64,000 nt of DNA from Mycobacterium scrofulaceum (GCF_002086735.1 NZ_MVIJ01000004.1:62001-126000); one strand, 5' to 3'. Shown: positions 1 to 9,276, numbered from the stretch's first letter. Program-made: numbers and translations. The notes: generated by a model not told the origin, from the letters alone.

Positions 1-813
1 AAGGAGCTGGCCTTCCCCAACGCCATCCTCGCGCTGTTCCACTACCCGGACAAGAGCCTGCGCGAGCTGGCGTTTCGCATCTACAACGAGTACATCGCCG
101 AACTGCAGGAACGCTCGGACGGGCACTTCTACGGCGCCGGGCTGATCAACTGGTGGGACCCGCGCGGTACCCGCACGACTCTGGAAGAACTGAAGTCTTT
201 GGGGCTCAAGACCTTCCTGATGCCGCTGAATCCCGGCAAGGGCGACGACGGCAACCCGATCGACTACTCCAGCACGTCCATGAGGCCGGTGTGGGACGAG
301 ATCGAGGCCGCCGGCCTGCCCGTCACCCACCACATCGGGGAGACGCCACCGAAGAGCCCGACCGAGTTCAACAGCGTCGTCGTCGGGATGATGATCAACA
401 TCGACGGCTTCCGGGAGACGTTCGCCAAGTACATCTTTGGCGGCATCCTCGACGAGCACCCGGGGCTGCGGATCGGTTGGTTCGAGGGTGGCATCGCCTG
501 GGTTCCGTGGGCGCTGCAGGATGCCGAACACCTGGTGGCCTCCTATCAGCACATGTTCAACCGCCCGCTGCAGCACGACGTGCGCTACTACTGGGACAAC
601 CATATGAGCGCGTCGTTCATGGTGGACCCGCTCGGTCTGCAGCTGATCGACAAGATCGGTGTGGACAAGGTCATGTGGTCCAGCGACTACCCGCACAACG
701 AAAGCACCTACGGCTACTCGGAGAAGTCCTTGGCGGCCGTCGTCGAGGCCGTCGGGCCGGCCGACGCCGCGAAGATCGTGAGCGGCAACGTCACCAAGTT
801 CCTGGGCCTGTAG
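1..813 (+). CDS. Amidohydrolase_2 family protein, 5'-truncated by window edge
   Basis: The reading frame is open from base 1, so the N-terminus lies outside the window; 270 residues are visible. The C-terminal part has the features of the ACMSD/LigW-like metal-dependent hydrolase family (PF04909): a conserved Glu in 'GWFEGGIAWVPW' and the late metal-ligand Asp in 'WSSDYPHNE'. Such proteins are TIM-barrel hydrolases or decarboxylases acting on carboxylated or cyclic substrates in the cytosol. Three more members lie in this window (17911, 37125, 38300). It is followed after 10 bases by the M24 gene, which suggests one operon. Substrate unknown; family call firm. Confidence 0.85.
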   Translation, partial: KELAFPNAILALFHYPDKSLRELAFRIYNEYIAELQERSDGHFYGAGLINWWDPRGTRTTLEELKSLGLKTFLMPLNPGKGDDGNPIDYSSTSMRPVWDEIEAAGLPVTHHIGETPPKSPTEFNSVVVGMMINIDGFRETFAKYIFGGILDEHPGLRIGWFEGGIAWVPWALQDAEHLVASYQHMFNRPLQHDVRYYWDNHMSASFMVDPLGLQLIDKIGVDKVMWSSDYPHNESTYGYSEKSLAAVVEAVGPADAAKIVSGNVTKFLGL

Positions 814-823
814 TGGTGGCCCG

Positions 824-2074
824 ATGACGACGTTCGCGCACGCCGGCACGGGTGCGGGCACGCTGGTGATCCCCGAAACGCCCGACCTGGGTAGGATGCG
901 CCGGGAGACCGGGAAGCGACTGCGCTCGGCGATGGCCGACCGCGGCGTCGACGCACTGGTTCTGCTGGGCAACAGCGCGGTGGTCTATGCCACCGGCACC
1001 AGTTGGCCGCTGGGCGATGCGGGGTTGTCCTATGTGGAGCGGCCAGTCGCCGTGGTGCTCGCGGGGGACGACTGGCCGCATCTGTTCCTGCCGTTCCGTG
1101 AGGGCGCCGTCCAGGAGTCGGATCTGCCAGCCGATCATGTGCACGGGCCGGTGTATCTCGAATTCGACGAGGGCGTCGACGATTTCGCCCGCGTGTTGGC
1201 CGGGTTGATCCCGCGCGGAGCGGTGGTCGCGGTCGACGAGTGCACCGGTGCGATGTCGCGCGCCGGTAAGTCGTTGTTCCCGGGCGGCCCCCCGGTCGAC
1301 GCCGCGGCCATCGTCGGCGCGGCCAAGGCGGTGAAGACGGCGGATGAGCTGTCCTGCGTGCGTACCGCCATCCGGATCACCGACGAGGCGATGGTCGAGG
1401 TGCACAAGCGATTGTCGCCGGGGATCCGTCAAATCGACCTGTCCGCAAGCTTTTTGCGGCGGGCCTTCGAGTTGGGCGCCACGGCCAGCATGCTCGAACC
1501 GATCTGGCAGGTGATGCCGCCCAGCAAGGCCGAGGGCGTGTGGACCACGCACGGCGACCTGGCGTTGCCGCTGTTGAGCACCGAGCGCGAGCTGGCCGAG
1601 GGCGACGTGCTGTGGACCGACGTCAGCATCACCTTCCACGGGTATTGCTCGGACTTCGGGCGCACCTGGATCGTGGGCCGGGATCCCTCGCCGCGCCAGC
1701 AGGCGCAGTTCGACAGATGGTTCGAGATCATGTCCGCCGTCCTGGGCGTCGCCAGGGCCGGGGCCACGGCGGCGGACCTCGGCCGGGCGGCCGTCGCCGC
1801 CAACGGCGGCAGCAAGCCGTGGCTCCCGCACTTCTACCTGGGCCACGGCATCGGTGTGAATGCGGCCGAGATGCCCATGATCGGAACGGATCTCGGTCAG
1901 GACTTCGACGAGAAGTACGTCCTGCAGGCCGGCATGGTGCTGGTCTTGGAGCCGGTGGTGTGGGAGGACGGCACCGGCGGTTACCGCAGCGAAGAGGTCC
2001 TGGTGATCACCGAGGAGGGCTGGATTCGGTTGACCGATTACCCCTATGACCCCTACGGCGCCCATGTCAGTTGA
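824..2074 (+). CDS. M24-family metallopeptidase/creatinase-like protein (intact metal site)
   Basis: 416 residues with an N-terminal creatinase-type domain (about 1-165) and a C-terminal pita-bread domain. All five metal ligands expected of the fold are visible: Asp in 'LWTDVS', Asp in 'CSDFGRTW', His in 'GHGIGVNAAEMP', Glu in 'VLEPVVWE' and Glu in 'YRSEEVLV'. The family contains Xaa-Pro aminopeptidases, creatinases and DMSP lyase-like enzymes, so the reaction is not certain; in this CoA-catabolic context a non-peptidase hydrolase is plausible. The start ATG lies 10 bases after the upstream gene. The 3' end overlaps the next M24 gene, so the two products are probably made together. Confidence 0.88.
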   Translation: MTTFAHAGTGAGTLVIPETPDLGRMRRETGKRLRSAMADRGVDALVLLGNSAVVYATGTSWPLGDAGLSYVERPVAVVLAGDDWPHLFLPFREGAVQESDLPADHVHGPVYLEFDEGVDDFARVLAGLIPRGAVVAVDECTGAMSRAGKSLFPGGPPVDAAAIVGAAKAVKTADELSCVRTAIRITDEAMVEVHKRLSPGIRQIDLSASFLRRAFELGATASMLEPIWQVMPPSKAEGVWTTHGDLALPLLSTERELAEGDVLWTDVSITFHGYCSDFGRTWIVGRDPSPRQQAQFDRWFEIMSAVLGVARAGATAADLGRAAVAANGGSKPWLPHFYLGHGIGVNAAEMPMIGTDLGQDFDEKYVLQAGMVLVLEPVVWEDGTGGYRSEEVLVITEEGWIRLTDYPYDPYGAHVS

Positions 2075-3194
2075 CGTCTGCCCCGACGACCGCGCGCTGC
2101 GTTCGGGCCGCCGCCGGCGTGCCCTGGAACAGATGGCGGTGCACGACCTCGACGTGTTGGTCCTCGGTCGCCAAGCCAACGTCCGCTATGTCAGTGGCGC
2201 GCCGCAGCTGTGGGTCGCCGGCACCCGGCCGTTCGGCCCGACGTGCGTGCTGGTGCGCGCGACCGGGGCGATACACCTGCTCAGCACCTGGGACGAGGGC
2301 GTTCCCGACGACATCCCGCACGACAACCTGTACGGCATCTCGTGGAACCCGATGAACACCATGGCCGCGCTGCAGCGCATCGACGGCGCCGCCACCGCCC
2401 GGCGGGTCGGAACCGACGCGGTTTCACCGGTTTTCGCGCAACTGCTGCTGACGGCGTTCCCGAACGCGGAACTCGTGGACGGCGAACTGGCGATGCGCGC
2501 GGCGCGGCGCGTCAAGACGGCCGAAGAAGTGGCTTCGCTGCGGGAAGCGATCTCGGTGGCCGAAACCGGTTTGGCCGCCGCCGTGTCCGGGCTGCGGCCC
2601 GGGGCGAGCGAACAGGCGCTCGCCGGCGCCCTGCTGGAGGCCGTCGCGGCCGGCGGCGTGAGCACCCCGTCGAATCAGGACGTCGCGTGGGTGACGTCGC
2701 CCGACCACCCGTGGCGGCGGCCCAACGGCCGTGATCGTGTCCAAGGCCGCGTCCAAGACGGTGACCTGGTGGCGTTCTCGGCCGGTGTGCTGGCCGGGGG
2801 CTACATCGGTGAGGTCGGCCGCACCTGGCCGGTGGGTGCGGCCCGGGGCGCGGCCGCCCTGTACCGGCGCTGGGAAAACCTGTGGGACAGGCTCTTATCC
2901 GCATGTTGGCCCGGGGCATCCGCGCTCGGGTTGTTGGACGCCTACCAAGCCGTGGGGGAGGCGGCACCGCCGATGCCGGTGGCCCGCGGGCTGGGTATGG
3001 GCTTTGACCCGCCGGTGATCTCGAGCCACCTGCCCGCCACGGCGGCCGAGGAGCGGTTGGAGCCGGGCATGGTGCTGGCCGTGACCGGCTACGTCTGGGA
3101 GCGGGGAGTCGGGGCGGTCTTCGGACGGGAAGCGGTGCTGCTCACCGTCGAGGGCCCGGAGGTGCTGACCACCAGCCCGTCGTGGCGCGAATAG
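2046..3194 (+). CDS. M24-family protein with degenerate metal site
   Basis: 382 residues with the same two-domain layout as the preceding gene, but the metal ligands are largely gone. The first Asp is Ser ('VAFSAG'), the second is Glu ('YIGEVGRTW'), the His motif reads 'ARGLGMGFDPP', and the first Glu is Thr ('LAVTGYVWE'); only a late Glu ('FGREAV') remains. A non-catalytic partner of the upstream protein is the simplest reading (inference), since M24 enzymes are often dimers. ATG 2046 overlaps the upstream gene by 29 bases; an in-frame ATG at 2064 would shorten the overlap to 11. The frame is intact, so it is not an obvious pseudogene. Confidence 0.82.
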   Translation: MTPTAPMSVDVCPDDRALRSGRRRRALEQMAVHDLDVLVLGRQANVRYVSGAPQLWVAGTRPFGPTCVLVRATGAIHLLSTWDEGVPDDIPHDNLYGISWNPMNTMAALQRIDGAATARRVGTDAVSPVFAQLLLTAFPNAELVDGELAMRAARRVKTAEEVASLREAISVAETGLAAAVSGLRPGASEQALAGALLEAVAAGGVSTPSNQDVAWVTSPDHPWRRPNGRDRVQGRVQDGDLVAFSAGVLAGGYIGEVGRTWPVGAARGAAALYRRWENLWDRLLSACWPGASALGLLDAYQAVGEAAPPMPVARGLGMGFDPPVISSHLPATAAEERLEPGMVLAVTGYVWERGVGAVFGREAVLLTVEGPEVLTTSPSWRE

Positions 3195-3196
3195 CC

Positions 3197-4189
3197 ATGC
3201 CCGCCAGGCCCGACCCGTCGGCCGACGAGATCATCAGGTACCGCAGGGACGCCGAGACGCGCATCGCCACCATCACCTTCGACCGGCCGGGACAACTCAA
3301 CGCGCCCACGATCGCCGCCCGCCTGCGCTACGCCGACCTCTTGCACCGCGCCTCGATCGACGACGAGGTCAAGGTACTGGTGGTCCGCGGGGCGGGCGAG
3401 GACCTGGGCTCGGGCGCGGATCTCGTCGAGGAGATGGCGGCGCAGAACTCGGCGGACCAGAAGGACCGGCTCGCCGAGTATCGGATCGACGACGACGAGG
3501 TCAGCTTTCCCCCCGAGGGTTCGTTTCGGCACGGCGCCACCCTCGGCCAGTGGTACGCCAACCCCAACTCGGGGATTCGCGGCCTGCAGGACTTCAAGAA
3601 GATCAGCATCCTCGAGGCCAAGGGCTACTGCTACGGCTGGCACTTCTACCAGGCCGCCGACGCGGACCTGGTGATCTCCAGCGACGACGCGCTGTTCGGG
3701 CATCCCTCGTTCCGCTATTACGGGTGGGGGCCGCGGATGTGGTGGTGGGCGCAGACGATAGGCATCCGCAAGTTCCAGGAAATGGTCTTCACCGGAAGGG
3801 CTTTCACGGCGGCGGAGATGTACGACTGCAACTTCCTCAACAGCGTGGTGCCCAGGGACGAGCTCGAAGCGGAGGTGGAGCGGTACGCGCTGGCCTGCGC
3901 GCGCAACCGTCCGACGGACACGGTGTTCATGCAGAAGGTCTTCTTCGAGATCATGAAGCAGTTCCAGGGCGAGTACCTGGGCAGCATGTTGAGCGGGATC
4001 TTCGAATCGATGGGCGGCGCCGTCCGGCCCGACGGCGACGACTTCCTGCTCCGAGACGCCCTCGATCGCGGACTGGGCGGGGCGGTCAAAGACAACGACG
4101 ACAACTTCCCCCCGGAGTGGCGCCTGAGCAAGAAGGGCCGTAAGGGCAAGGGCGCCAAGAAAGAGCCCGCCCGAAAGCGGAAGCAGTAG
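3197..4189 (+). CDS. Enoyl-CoA hydratase/isomerase family protein (crotonase fold)
   Basis: About 330 residues. The N-terminal half carries the crotonase core: 'FDRPGQLNAPT' and the oxyanion-hole segment 'GSGADLVEEM'; a second oxyanion segment is around 'KGYCYGWHFYQAAD'. It is longer than typical crotonases (about 260), with a Lys/Arg-rich tail ('KKGRKGKGAKKEPARKRK'). It probably hydrates, isomerises or cleaves an acyl-CoA. ATG 3197 follows the upstream stop by two bases; an in-frame GTG at 3182 is an alternative, and neither has a clear ribosome-binding site. Its stop overlaps the GTG of the next gene, so translation is probably coupled. Confidence 0.85.
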   Translation: MPARPDPSADEIIRYRRDAETRIATITFDRPGQLNAPTIAARLRYADLLHRASIDDEVKVLVVRGAGEDLGSGADLVEEMAAQNSADQKDRLAEYRIDDDEVSFPPEGSFRHGATLGQWYANPNSGIRGLQDFKKISILEAKGYCYGWHFYQAADADLVISSDDALFGHPSFRYYGWGPRMWWWAQTIGIRKFQEMVFTGRAFTAAEMYDCNFLNSVVPRDELEAEVERYALACARNRPTDTVFMQKVFFEIMKQFQGEYLGSMLSGIFESMGGAVRPDGDDFLLRDALDRGLGGAVKDNDDNFPPEWRLSKKGRKGKGAKKEPARKRKQ

Positions 4190-6612
4190 TGGCGGAAAAC
4201 GCCCCCGAGCCGCCACTGACCGGCTACACCGTCGTCGATCTGTCCACCGGGATAGCGGGCGCATACTGCACCAAGTTGCTGGCCGACGGCGGAGCGGGCG
4301 TCGTCAAGGTCGAGCCACCCGAAGGTGATCCACTGCGCTCCTGGTCCGCCTCGGACACCGTCATACCGCGCGGCGCAGACGGTGCGCTGTTCAGGTTCCT
4401 GGCTGGGTCCAAGCGCAGCGTCGTCGCGGATCCCGGCGTCGACGGCGACGCCGAGCTGGTCGACAGGTTGCTGGGGTCCGCCGACGCGGTGGTGTGGTCC
4501 AGCGGCTCAAAACTGGCCGACCACAAGGATTTTGCGCCCGCAGAGATGCGCCGACGCCATCCGCACCTGACGGTCATGTCGATCACACCCTTCGGGCTGC
4601 GGGGGCCCTGGCGGGACCGGGCGGCGACCGAATTCACGCTGCAGGCGTGGTCGGGCGGCATCGTCGGCCTCGGGCGTGGCGAGCCGGACCGCGCACCGGT
4701 GTTCGTGGGCGGGCAGGTCGGCGAGTACCTGGCCGGGGTATATGCGAGCGCGGCCATGCTCGCATCACGATACGGCCGAAGCGGCCCGGGCGAACTCCTG
4801 GACCTGTCGATGCTGGAGACGCAAATCCTGTGCCTGACGTACTATCCGGTCACCTACTTCGAGATGCTCGGGCGGCCATGGCGGGACGCGCGGCGCGTCA
4901 CGGTCCCGGGTGTCGCCCGGGCCAGGGACGGGCTGGTGGACGTCGGCTGCGGCACCGCGCAGCAGTGGTTCGACCTGTGCGCGATGGTCGGCCACCCCGA
5001 ATGGATCGACGAGGACTCTTCGCTGACCATCACCGAACGGGCCACCCTCCACGCCGACGAGATCTACGAGTGGTTCGGAAGCAACACGGTCGACGAGATC
5101 CGCGAACTGGCAACCGCTTTCCGGATCCCCAACGCCCCGGTCGCCAACGGGGCCAACATCGCCTCGCTCGACCACTTCCGCGAACGTGGCTCGTTCGTCG
5201 ACGCGCCGGGCGGGGAGTTCCAGCAGCCGAGCCATCCCTACCGGATGACACCCGCGCGGCTGCGCCCGCCGCAACGGGCGCCGCGGCTCGGCGAGCACAC
5301 GGCGCAGTACCGGACCGCCGCCCTGGCGCCCCGGCCCCGGCCCCGGCCCCGGCCCACCGGATCCGCGAACCGGTTGCCGCTGAGCGGGATCCGGGTGCTC
5401 GACATGACGACGTTCTGGGCCGGCCCCTGCTGCACGCACTTCCTGGCGATGCTGGGCGCCGAGGTCATCCACGTGGAGTCCACCCGCCGGCCGGACGGGA
5501 CCCGGCTGATCGCCGGTGTGCCCGTCGGCGAGAGCCAGTGGTGGGAGAAGTCGCCGATCTTCGCGGCGCTGAACACCAACAAGAAGGGCCTCACGCTGGA
5601 CCTGCAAAGTCCCCGCGGCCGGGAGCTCCTGCGCCGGCTCATCGCGACCTGCGACGTGGTGGTAGAAAACTTCACGCCGCGGGTGCTCGACCAGATGGGT
5701 CTGGATTTCCCCGCGCTGCAAGCCATCAGGGCCGACATCGTGATGGTGCGGATGCCGGGCTTCGGCCTGGACGGACCATGGCGCGACAACCCGGCATTCG
5801 CCTACGTCATCGAGGCCGCCGCGGGGCTGACGTGGCTGACCGGGTACGCCGACCGCGCGCCCTACGACCCCTACTCGATCGGAGACCCCAATGCGGGCAT
5901 GCACGCGGTGAACGCGCTGCTGCTCGCGCTGGAGCACCGGCGCAACACCGGCCAGGGCGTGTTCGTCGAAGCGGCGATGGTCGACGCCGCGCTCAGCGTC
6001 GCCGCCGAGCAGGTCATCGAATACTCCGCCTACGGGGCGCTGCTGGACCGCGCGGGTAACCGAGGGCCCACCGCGGCGCCGCAGAACCTCTACCGCAGCG
6101 CCGACATCAACGAGTTCGGCCTGCCCGACAGCTGGGTAGCGATCGCCGTGAGCACCGACGAACAGTGGAAAGCCTTGACCGAGGCGATCGGGTCGCCCTC
6201 GTGGGCAACGGATCCCGGCCTGGCCAGCGCAGCGGCCCGCAGAGAACGCGCGGACGCTATCGACGAGCGGTTGGCCGCGTGGTGCGGGCGGCGCGGCCGC
6301 GACGAGATCGTCGCGCGTCTCTGGGCGGCGGGCGTTCCGGTGGCCAAGGTGATGCAACCGCACCGGCAGACCGAGTTGGGCCAGCTGGCGTTTCGCGGCT
6401 TCTTCGAAGAAGTCGATCACCCGGTGGCCGGCCCGGCTAGGCTCAGCACCGTGCCGATGAGGCTGTCCGCCGGACCGTCCAAGTTCCACACCCAGCACGC
6501 GCCGCTGCTGGGGCAGCACAACCGTGAACTGCTGAGCGAGCTGGGGTTGGGCGACTCGGAGATCGCGGCCCTGGAGGCCGACGGCGTCATCGGCCGCGCA
6601 CCGGCGATGTGA
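4189..6612 (+). CDS. Tandem CaiB/BaiF (family III) CoA-transferase fusion
   Basis: 807 residues made of two complete CaiB/BaiF domains (about 10-385 and 398-800), roughly twice the usual 400. They are joined by a Pro-Arg linker encoded by a CCCCGG hexanucleotide repeat. Both halves start with the family opening ('GYTVVDLSTGIAGAYC'; 'GIRVLDMTTFWAGPCC'). Where formyl-CoA transferase has its catalytic Asp, the second half keeps Asp ('EAAMVDAAL') but the first appears to have Glu ('LDLSMLETQ'), by eye alignment. The enzyme probably moves CoA between acids to activate a substrate. GTG start overlaps the upstream stop by one base. Confidence 0.9.
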   Translation: MAENAPEPPLTGYTVVDLSTGIAGAYCTKLLADGGAGVVKVEPPEGDPLRSWSASDTVIPRGADGALFRFLAGSKRSVVADPGVDGDAELVDRLLGSADAVVWSSGSKLADHKDFAPAEMRRRHPHLTVMSITPFGLRGPWRDRAATEFTLQAWSGGIVGLGRGEPDRAPVFVGGQVGEYLAGVYASAAMLASRYGRSGPGELLDLSMLETQILCLTYYPVTYFEMLGRPWRDARRVTVPGVARARDGLVDVGCGTAQQWFDLCAMVGHPEWIDEDSSLTITERATLHADEIYEWFGSNTVDEIRELATAFRIPNAPVANGANIASLDHFRERGSFVDAPGGEFQQPSHPYRMTPARLRPPQRAPRLGEHTAQYRTAALAPRPRPRPRPTGSANRLPLSGIRVLDMTTFWAGPCCTHFLAMLGAEVIHVESTRRPDGTRLIAGVPVGESQWWEKSPIFAALNTNKKGLTLDLQSPRGRELLRRLIATCDVVVENFTPRVLDQMGLDFPALQAIRADIVMVRMPGFGLDGPWRDNPAFAYVIEAAAGLTWLTGYADRAPYDPYSIGDPNAGMHAVNALLLALEHRRNTGQGVFVEAAMVDAALSVAAEQVIEYSAYGALLDRAGNRGPTAAPQNLYRSADINEFGLPDSWVAIAVSTDEQWKALTEAIGSPSWATDPGLASAAARRERADAIDERLAAWCGRRGRDEIVARLWAAGVPVAKVMQPHRQTELGQLAFRGFFEEVDHPVAGPARLSTVPMRLSAGPSKFHTQHAPLLGQHNRELLSELGLGDSEIAALEADGVIGRAPAM
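5329..5352 (+). repeat. CCCCGG x4 tandem hexanucleotide in inter-domain linker
   Basis: Four perfect copies of CCCCGG lie inside the tandem CoA-transferase gene and encode an alternating Pro-Arg linker between the two CaiB domains. Gain or loss of units would keep the frame and only change linker length. Confidence 0.9.
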
Positions 6613-6619
6613 CGAGACG

Positions 6620-7429
6620 ATGGCGATCGCTCCCTCGGACATCATGCTCACCGGCCGCGTCGCCGTGGTCACCGGCGGGGGAGGGGGCATCGGTCGCGGC
6701 GTCGCGGCCGGGCTCGCCGCCTTCGGTGCGTCGGTCGCGATCTGGGAGCGTGACGCGCAAAGCTGTGCTGATGCGGCGGAGTCCATTGGGGCCCTGGGTA
6801 TCACGGCGGATGTACGGGACAGCGGACAGGTCGACGATGCGCTGCAGCGCACGACCACCGAACTCGGCACGCCGACGATCCTGGTGAACAACGCCGGAGG
6901 GGTGTTCTCGTCGCCGCTGCTGGAGACGAGTGAGAACGGTTGGGATGCGCTCTACCGGGCCAACCTGCGCCACGTGCTGCTGTGCACTCAGCGCATCGCG
7001 AGGCAGCTGGTGTCGGCGGGAATCGGCGGCAGCATCATCTCGGTGACATCGATCGAGGGCGTGCGCGCCGCACCGGGATATGCGGCGTACGCCGCGGCCA
7101 AGGCCGGCGTCGTCAACTACACCCAAACCGCGGCGCTAGAGCTGGCACCCCACGGCATTCGCGTGAACGCGATCGCACCCGACATCACGCTCACCGAAGG
7201 GCTGGCGCGGCTCGGCGGCGAGGCGGCACTGGCCGGCATCGGCCACGTCGTACCGCTGGGACGTCCCGGGAAGGTCGACGAGATCGCCAGCGTGGCGGTG
7301 TTTCTGGCGTCGGGCATGTCGGCCTACCTGACCGGACAGACCCTGCACGTCGACGGCGGCACCCATGCGGCGAGCGGTTGGTATCACGACCCGAAAACGG
7401 GCGCCTACCGGCTCGGCCCGTCCGGCTAG
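6620..7429 (+). CDS. SDR-family oxidoreductase
   Basis: 269-residue classical short-chain dehydrogenase. The nucleotide-binding motif 'TGGGGGIGRG' is near residue 20, 'NNAGG' near 92, and the catalytic Ser and Tyr-x3-Lys lie in 'SVTSIEG' and 'GYAAYAAAK'. It probably oxidises a hydroxy-acyl-CoA or alcohol with NAD(P). It starts 7 bases after the tandem CoA-transferase and is the last gene of the leading plus-strand run. Its stop codon overlaps that of the convergent SDR gene within a single CTAG at 7426-7429. Confidence 0.9.
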   Translation: MAIAPSDIMLTGRVAVVTGGGGGIGRGVAAGLAAFGASVAIWERDAQSCADAAESIGALGITADVRDSGQVDDALQRTTTELGTPTILVNNAGGVFSSPLLETSENGWDALYRANLRHVLLCTQRIARQLVSAGIGGSIISVTSIEGVRAAPGYAAYAAAKAGVVNYTQTAALELAPHGIRVNAIAPDITLTEGLARLGGEAALAGIGHVVPLGRPGKVDEIASVAVFLASGMSAYLTGQTLHVDGGTHAASGWYHDPKTGAYRLGPSG

Positions 7430-8256
7430 TGGGTCCACCCCTCGGCGGCCTGGGCCTCGAAGGTGCGGTCGATGCGCTCGAACCTGCGGTGGATCGAGGC
7501 GCGGGACGCTTCGTGCGGCAGCACGTACAGGCGATTGGCCAGGATCGCCTCCGCCGTCAACCGGGCGACATCTTCTACGCCGACGCCCTCGTCCTGAGTC
7601 GGTAGCGTCCCGTCCGCCGCCTTCGGCGAAGACGTCAGCCCGTAGTCCGCACCGCGGATCCGTTCCGAGTTGGAGACCAGCTTGGTCTCAACGACCATCG
7701 GGCACAGCACGGACACCCCGATACCGTGGTCCTTGAGCTCGCGGGCAAGGGTTTCCGCCAGGCCCACCACACCGTATTTCGCGACGCCGTACGCCCCGAG
7801 GCCGGCGTTGGGAACCAGGCCGGCGAAGGAGGCGGTGAAGGCGAGGTGTCCGCCCGTGCCCTGCTCGAGCAGCCTCGGCAGGAACGCCTCGACGGCGTGG
7901 ATGTTGCCCCACAGGTCGATATCGATGACCCAGCGCCAGTCGTCGTGGGTCATCTGCGCGATCGGGCCCGCGACCACGATGCCGGCATTGCTGAAGACCA
8001 CGTCGACGCGGCCGAGCAGCCGGAAGGATTCCTTCGCGAGGTGAACCATTTCGTGGAGATGCCGGACGTCGCATATCACGCCGTGCGCGTCGAATCCCTG
8101 GGCGCGCAGGTGATTTACCGCCTGTTCCAGGCCGGGCTGATCGACGTCGGACAACACCACGCGGGCCCCCCGCCGGGCGAATTCGGTGGCCGTGGCCAAA
8201 CCGATACCACTCGCACCGCCGGTGACGACCGTTCCGCGACCTTCGAATCCGTCCAT
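7426..8256 (-). CDS. SDR-family oxidoreductase
   Basis: 276-residue classical SDR: 'TGGASGIGLATA' near the N-terminus, 'NAGIV' around residue 90, and catalytic 'GAYGVAKYG' with an upstream Ser in 'FTASFAG'. It has a longer C-terminal tail ending with 'FERIDRTFEAQAAEG'. The gene is the second of a two-SDR minus-strand operon, 11 bases after the mycofactocin-type SDR. Substrate unknown; probably an alcohol or 3-hydroxyacyl intermediate of the surrounding pathway. Confidence 0.9.
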   Translation of the reverse strand: MDGFEGRGTVVTGGASGIGLATATEFARRGARVVLSDVDQPGLEQAVNHLRAQGFDAHGVICDVRHLHEMVHLAKESFRLLGRVDVVFSNAGIVVAGPIAQMTHDDWRWVIDIDLWGNIHAVEAFLPRLLEQGTGGHLAFTASFAGLVPNAGLGAYGVAKYGVVGLAETLARELKDHGIGVSVLCPMVVETKLVSNSERIRGADYGLTSSPKAADGTLPTQDEGVGVEDVARLTAEAILANRLYVLPHEASRASIHRRFERIDRTFEAQAAEGWTH

Positions 8257-8267
8257 GGGACGGAACT

Positions 8268-9116
8268 CTATTTCAAACAGCTACCCGCATCGATGGGCAG
8301 GGTCACCCCGGTGATGTAGCGAGACTCGTCCGAGGCGAAGAACAGCACCGCATTGCTGATGTCGATGGGTTCGACCCACGGGATGGGCAGGGTGTGGAAC
8401 AGCTGGCAGATCGGCGCCATGTCGTCGGGACCCGGGTTCTCCAGGTCGGGGCGGAACATCTTGAAGGTGCCCTCGTTGTGCAGCATCGGCGTCTTGACGT
8501 GCGTCGGGTGCACCGAGTTGACCCGAATCATGTGCTGCCCCAACTCGACTCCGAAGGCGCGCATCAGCCCGACGACCCCGTGCTTGGCGGCGACGTAGTG
8601 GCCGGTGTGCGGGTAGGCCTTGAGCCCGCCGACCGAACTGGTCAGAATGATCGACCCGCCCCGGCCGCCCGACAGGAGATGTGGCACACCGGCTTTCACG
8701 GTCTTCCATACGCCGGCCAGGTTGATGTCGATCATCTCCGTCCAGTCTTCTTCGCTGGTCTTGTCGAGCGTGTCACCGCCGTTGCCGATACCGGCGTTGG
8801 CCACGATGATGTCGAGCCGGCCGAGTTGCTCGACGCCACTGTCCACCGCGGCTTTCAGCGCCTCGTAGTCGCGCACATCGACTTCGGCGGTGACGATCCT
8901 GCGGTCGTATCCCTTGACCAGGTCGGCCGTCTCCGCCAGGTCCTCGGGTGTGGATGCCGGGATGGCGGTGTCGGTGACGCCCTCGCGGATGGGCCGGCAG
9001 ATGTCGACGGCGATGATGTCGGCACCCTCTTGCGCCAACCGGACAGCGTGGCTGCGGCCCTGACCGCGCGCCGCTCCGGTGACGAAAGCGACCTTGCCCT
9101 CAACACGTCCGGTCAT
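8268..9116 (-). CDS. Mycofactocin-type SDR-family oxidoreductase
   Basis: 282 residues. The opening 'GKVAFVTGAARGQGRSHAV' followed by 'IIAVDIC' and an extra loop rich in acidic and Thr residues matches the SDR group that goes with mycofactocin and is thought to hold NAD non-exchangeably. The catalytic Tyr/Lys are in 'GHYVAAKHG'. If so, electrons would leave through mycofactocin, whose biosynthesis genes are not in this window. First gene of the minus-strand pair; a perfect GAGAAT-N3-ATTCTC palindrome lies about 160 bases upstream (9277-9291). Confidence 0.87.
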   Translation of the reverse strand: MTGRVEGKVAFVTGAARGQGRSHAVRLAQEGADIIAVDICRPIREGVTDTAIPASTPEDLAETADLVKGYDRRIVTAEVDVRDYEALKAAVDSGVEQLGRLDIIVANAGIGNGGDTLDKTSEEDWTEMIDINLAGVWKTVKAGVPHLLSGGRGGSIILTSSVGGLKAYPHTGHYVAAKHGVVGLMRAFGVELGQHMIRVNSVHPTHVKTPMLHNEGTFKMFRPDLENPGPDDMAPICQLFHTLPIPWVEPIDISNAVLFFASDESRYITGVTLPIDAGSCLK

Positions 9117-9276
9117 GGCTACCTCAACTCCTGACTATTGATCGCACGCCTCAGCGCGGAACAGCCGTAACCGCGTTCCCGAGGATCGCGATTCTCGCCG
9201 CCTTTGCACTCTGTCACCACCCCGTCGCGGGTGTCAACGACGAATCCGTTTTGGCTATTTGCGGTTCTAGATATTA

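Noticed and set aside
4765..6891. 708-codon open frame on the minus strand
   Set aside because: It is antisense to the tandem CoA-transferase, has Arg/Gly/His-rich low-complexity translation and no domain; a GC-bias shadow.
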